From Peptoniphilaceae bacterium (lineage in GTDB: Bacteria > Bacillota > Clostridia > Tissierellales > Peptoniphilaceae): a DNA stretch of 7,411 nucleotides. How positions within the stretch are numbered: position 1 is the stretch's first letter; each line of letters starts with the position of its first letter. A model generated the notes under the pieces. That model was not told where the DNA came from and did no database searches. It saw only the letters and a program-made list of their open reading frames with translations. The stretch lies in assembly GCA_029983595.1 (NCBI GenBank), contig JASBZD010000061.1, positions 1 to 7,411 on the forward strand, in the 5' to 3' direction. Shown piece by piece: positions 6,512 through 7,411 of the stretch. The position numbers and the translations under genes are program-made.

Positions 6512-7411
6512 ATGGAAGATTTTTTAAATAAAACTAATATAATTTATCATAAGGGTACGCATAATATAGGCGGTACTTTTATTGAAATTAGATATAACGA
6601 TAGCAGAGTATTTTTTGATATGGGTGATGTTACAGATTTTTATGAAGAGTCTATAGATTTTAAAGATTTATATAATAAGGGATATTTAGCGAAAGTAGAA
6701 GGAATTTATGACCCGATACTATTAGATACCAATTCTAGATTTTCACATCAGGCTGGATTTATATCCCATGGACATCTAGACCACACGACTATTTTAAATT
6801 TTACGAACCCAAAGATTCCGATTTATACTTCAAAAAAGACAAAATCGATAATTGATTCATTTAATATTATGGGGGATAAGTTATATCCTTTTACTGATTC
6901 TCAAATTAAAAGTTATAAACATAAGTCTTATACGCGCCCTATTACTGGTGTAGAAGAAGGAGAAATAATTTCAGTAGGTGAGATCAATGTAGTTTTCTTT
7001 CCTGTTGATCACGACTGTTATGGAGCTTGTGGAATGATTATAAATACTCCAGATTTAAAAATCGCATATACTGGGGATATTAGACTCCATGGATATAGAA
7101 AAAATGACACAATTGATTTTATAAATAAGGCTCGTGGCTGCGATGTCCTTATTTCAGAAGGCGTGAATTTTTCATTTCCAGAAAAGGAAGAAAAAAGACC
7201 ATTTAAGTCTGAAAAGGACGTAATAGAAGATATTAAAAAGTTAGTTATTAAAAACCCTAATAGAAATATCTCATTTAGTTATTATGAGTTAAATATAGAG
7301 AGAATTATGGCTATAATAGACTCTATTTCGCCATATAGAGAGGTAGTTCTTTCTGATTACTCAGCTTATATTTTAAAATCTGTGACTAATAAAGAAGTAA
7401 AATATTATAAA
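6512..7411 (+). CDS. Metallo-beta-lactamase-fold hydrolase, probably RNase J-like beta-CASP group, C-terminus cut by window edge
   Basis: Exactly 300 codons are open to the right edge with no stop, so the protein is longer. It begins with the metallo-beta-lactamase strand pattern (THNIGGTFIEI, then FFDMGD at 34-39). The metal-binding HxHxDH motif is intact as SHGHLDH: His86, His88, Asp90, His91. A third-motif His follows at 167 (PVDHDCYGACG) and the bridging Asp at 189 (YTGDIR). After this, CDVLISEG with Glu216 resembles motif A of beta-CASP proteins, suggesting a nuclease of the RNase J/CPSF lineage acting on RNA or DNA in the cytoplasm. This is a family inference; other MBL hydrolases remain possible. 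ATG 6512 is the only reasonable start in this frame, since a stop lies at 6494-6496. The nearest ribosome site, GAGG at 6495-6498, is 13 nt away, rather far. It has no visible functional link to the importer. Confidence 0.85.
   Translation, partial: MEDFLNKTNIIYHKGTHNIGGTFIEIRYNDSRVFFDMGDVTDFYEESIDFKDLYNKGYLAKVEGIYDPILLDTNSRFSHQAGFISHGHLDHTTILNFTNPKIPIYTSKKTKSIIDSFNIMGDKLYPFTDSQIKSYKHKSYTRPITGVEEGEIISVGEINVVFFPVDHDCYGACGMIINTPDLKIAYTGDIRLHGYRKNDTIDFINKARGCDVLISEGVNFSFPEKEEKRPFKSEKDVIEDIKKLVIKNPNRNISFSYYELNIERIMAIIDSISPYREVVLSDYSAYILKSVTNKEVKYYK

Noticed and set aside
1..7411. A novel defence, mobile or biosynthetic system
   Set aside because: No transposase, integrase, CRISPR repeats, tRNA, inverted terminal repeats or unfamiliar gene cluster is visible. 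All six genes belong to well-known families in ordinary arrangements.

Overview
This is an AT-rich window from what looks like a low-GC Gram-positive bacterium (Bacillota). The grounds are strong GGAGG-type ribosome binding sites before nearly every gene, TATAAT-like promoters, heavy use of AGA and ATA codons, and protein families typical of that group. I cannot name the genus from the sequence alone. The window is densely coded with six genes. The only two gaps are about 165 bp and 120 bp, so there is no gene-free stretch over 300 bp.

Positions 1-3444 (minus strand) hold two overlapping genes for the halves of a heterodimeric ABC exporter of the BmrCD/LmrCD/TM287-288 type. The upstream half (1708-3444) is complete. 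The downstream half runs off the left edge and lacks only its last few residues. The pair carries the complementary defects expected of an asymmetric exporter: Asp replaces the catalytic Glu in the first subunit, and LSHGE replaces the LSGGQ signature in the second.

Positions 3445-3608 are a divergent promoter region. It has a good minus-strand promoter for the exporter and a plus-strand promoter for the importer. Between and around them lie a direct repeat (GGTGGNYAAC twice, 22 bp apart) and two short inverted repeats.

Positions 3609-6391 (plus strand) form a tight three-gene operon for a CUT1-type (sugar or glycerol-phosphate class) ABC importer: an MsmX/UgpC/MalK-like ATPase and two MalF/MalG-like permeases. 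A clear hairpin-plus-T-run terminator closes it. No substrate-binding protein is encoded in the operon or next to it, so the importer must borrow one from elsewhere or has lost it.

Positions 6431-7411 hold a separate promoter and the first 300 residues of a metallo-beta-lactamase-fold hydrolase, probably of the RNase J-like beta-CASP group, which runs off the right edge.

Nothing here amounts to a new type of biological system. The points most worth following up are the importer without a binding protein and the structured divergent regulatory region.
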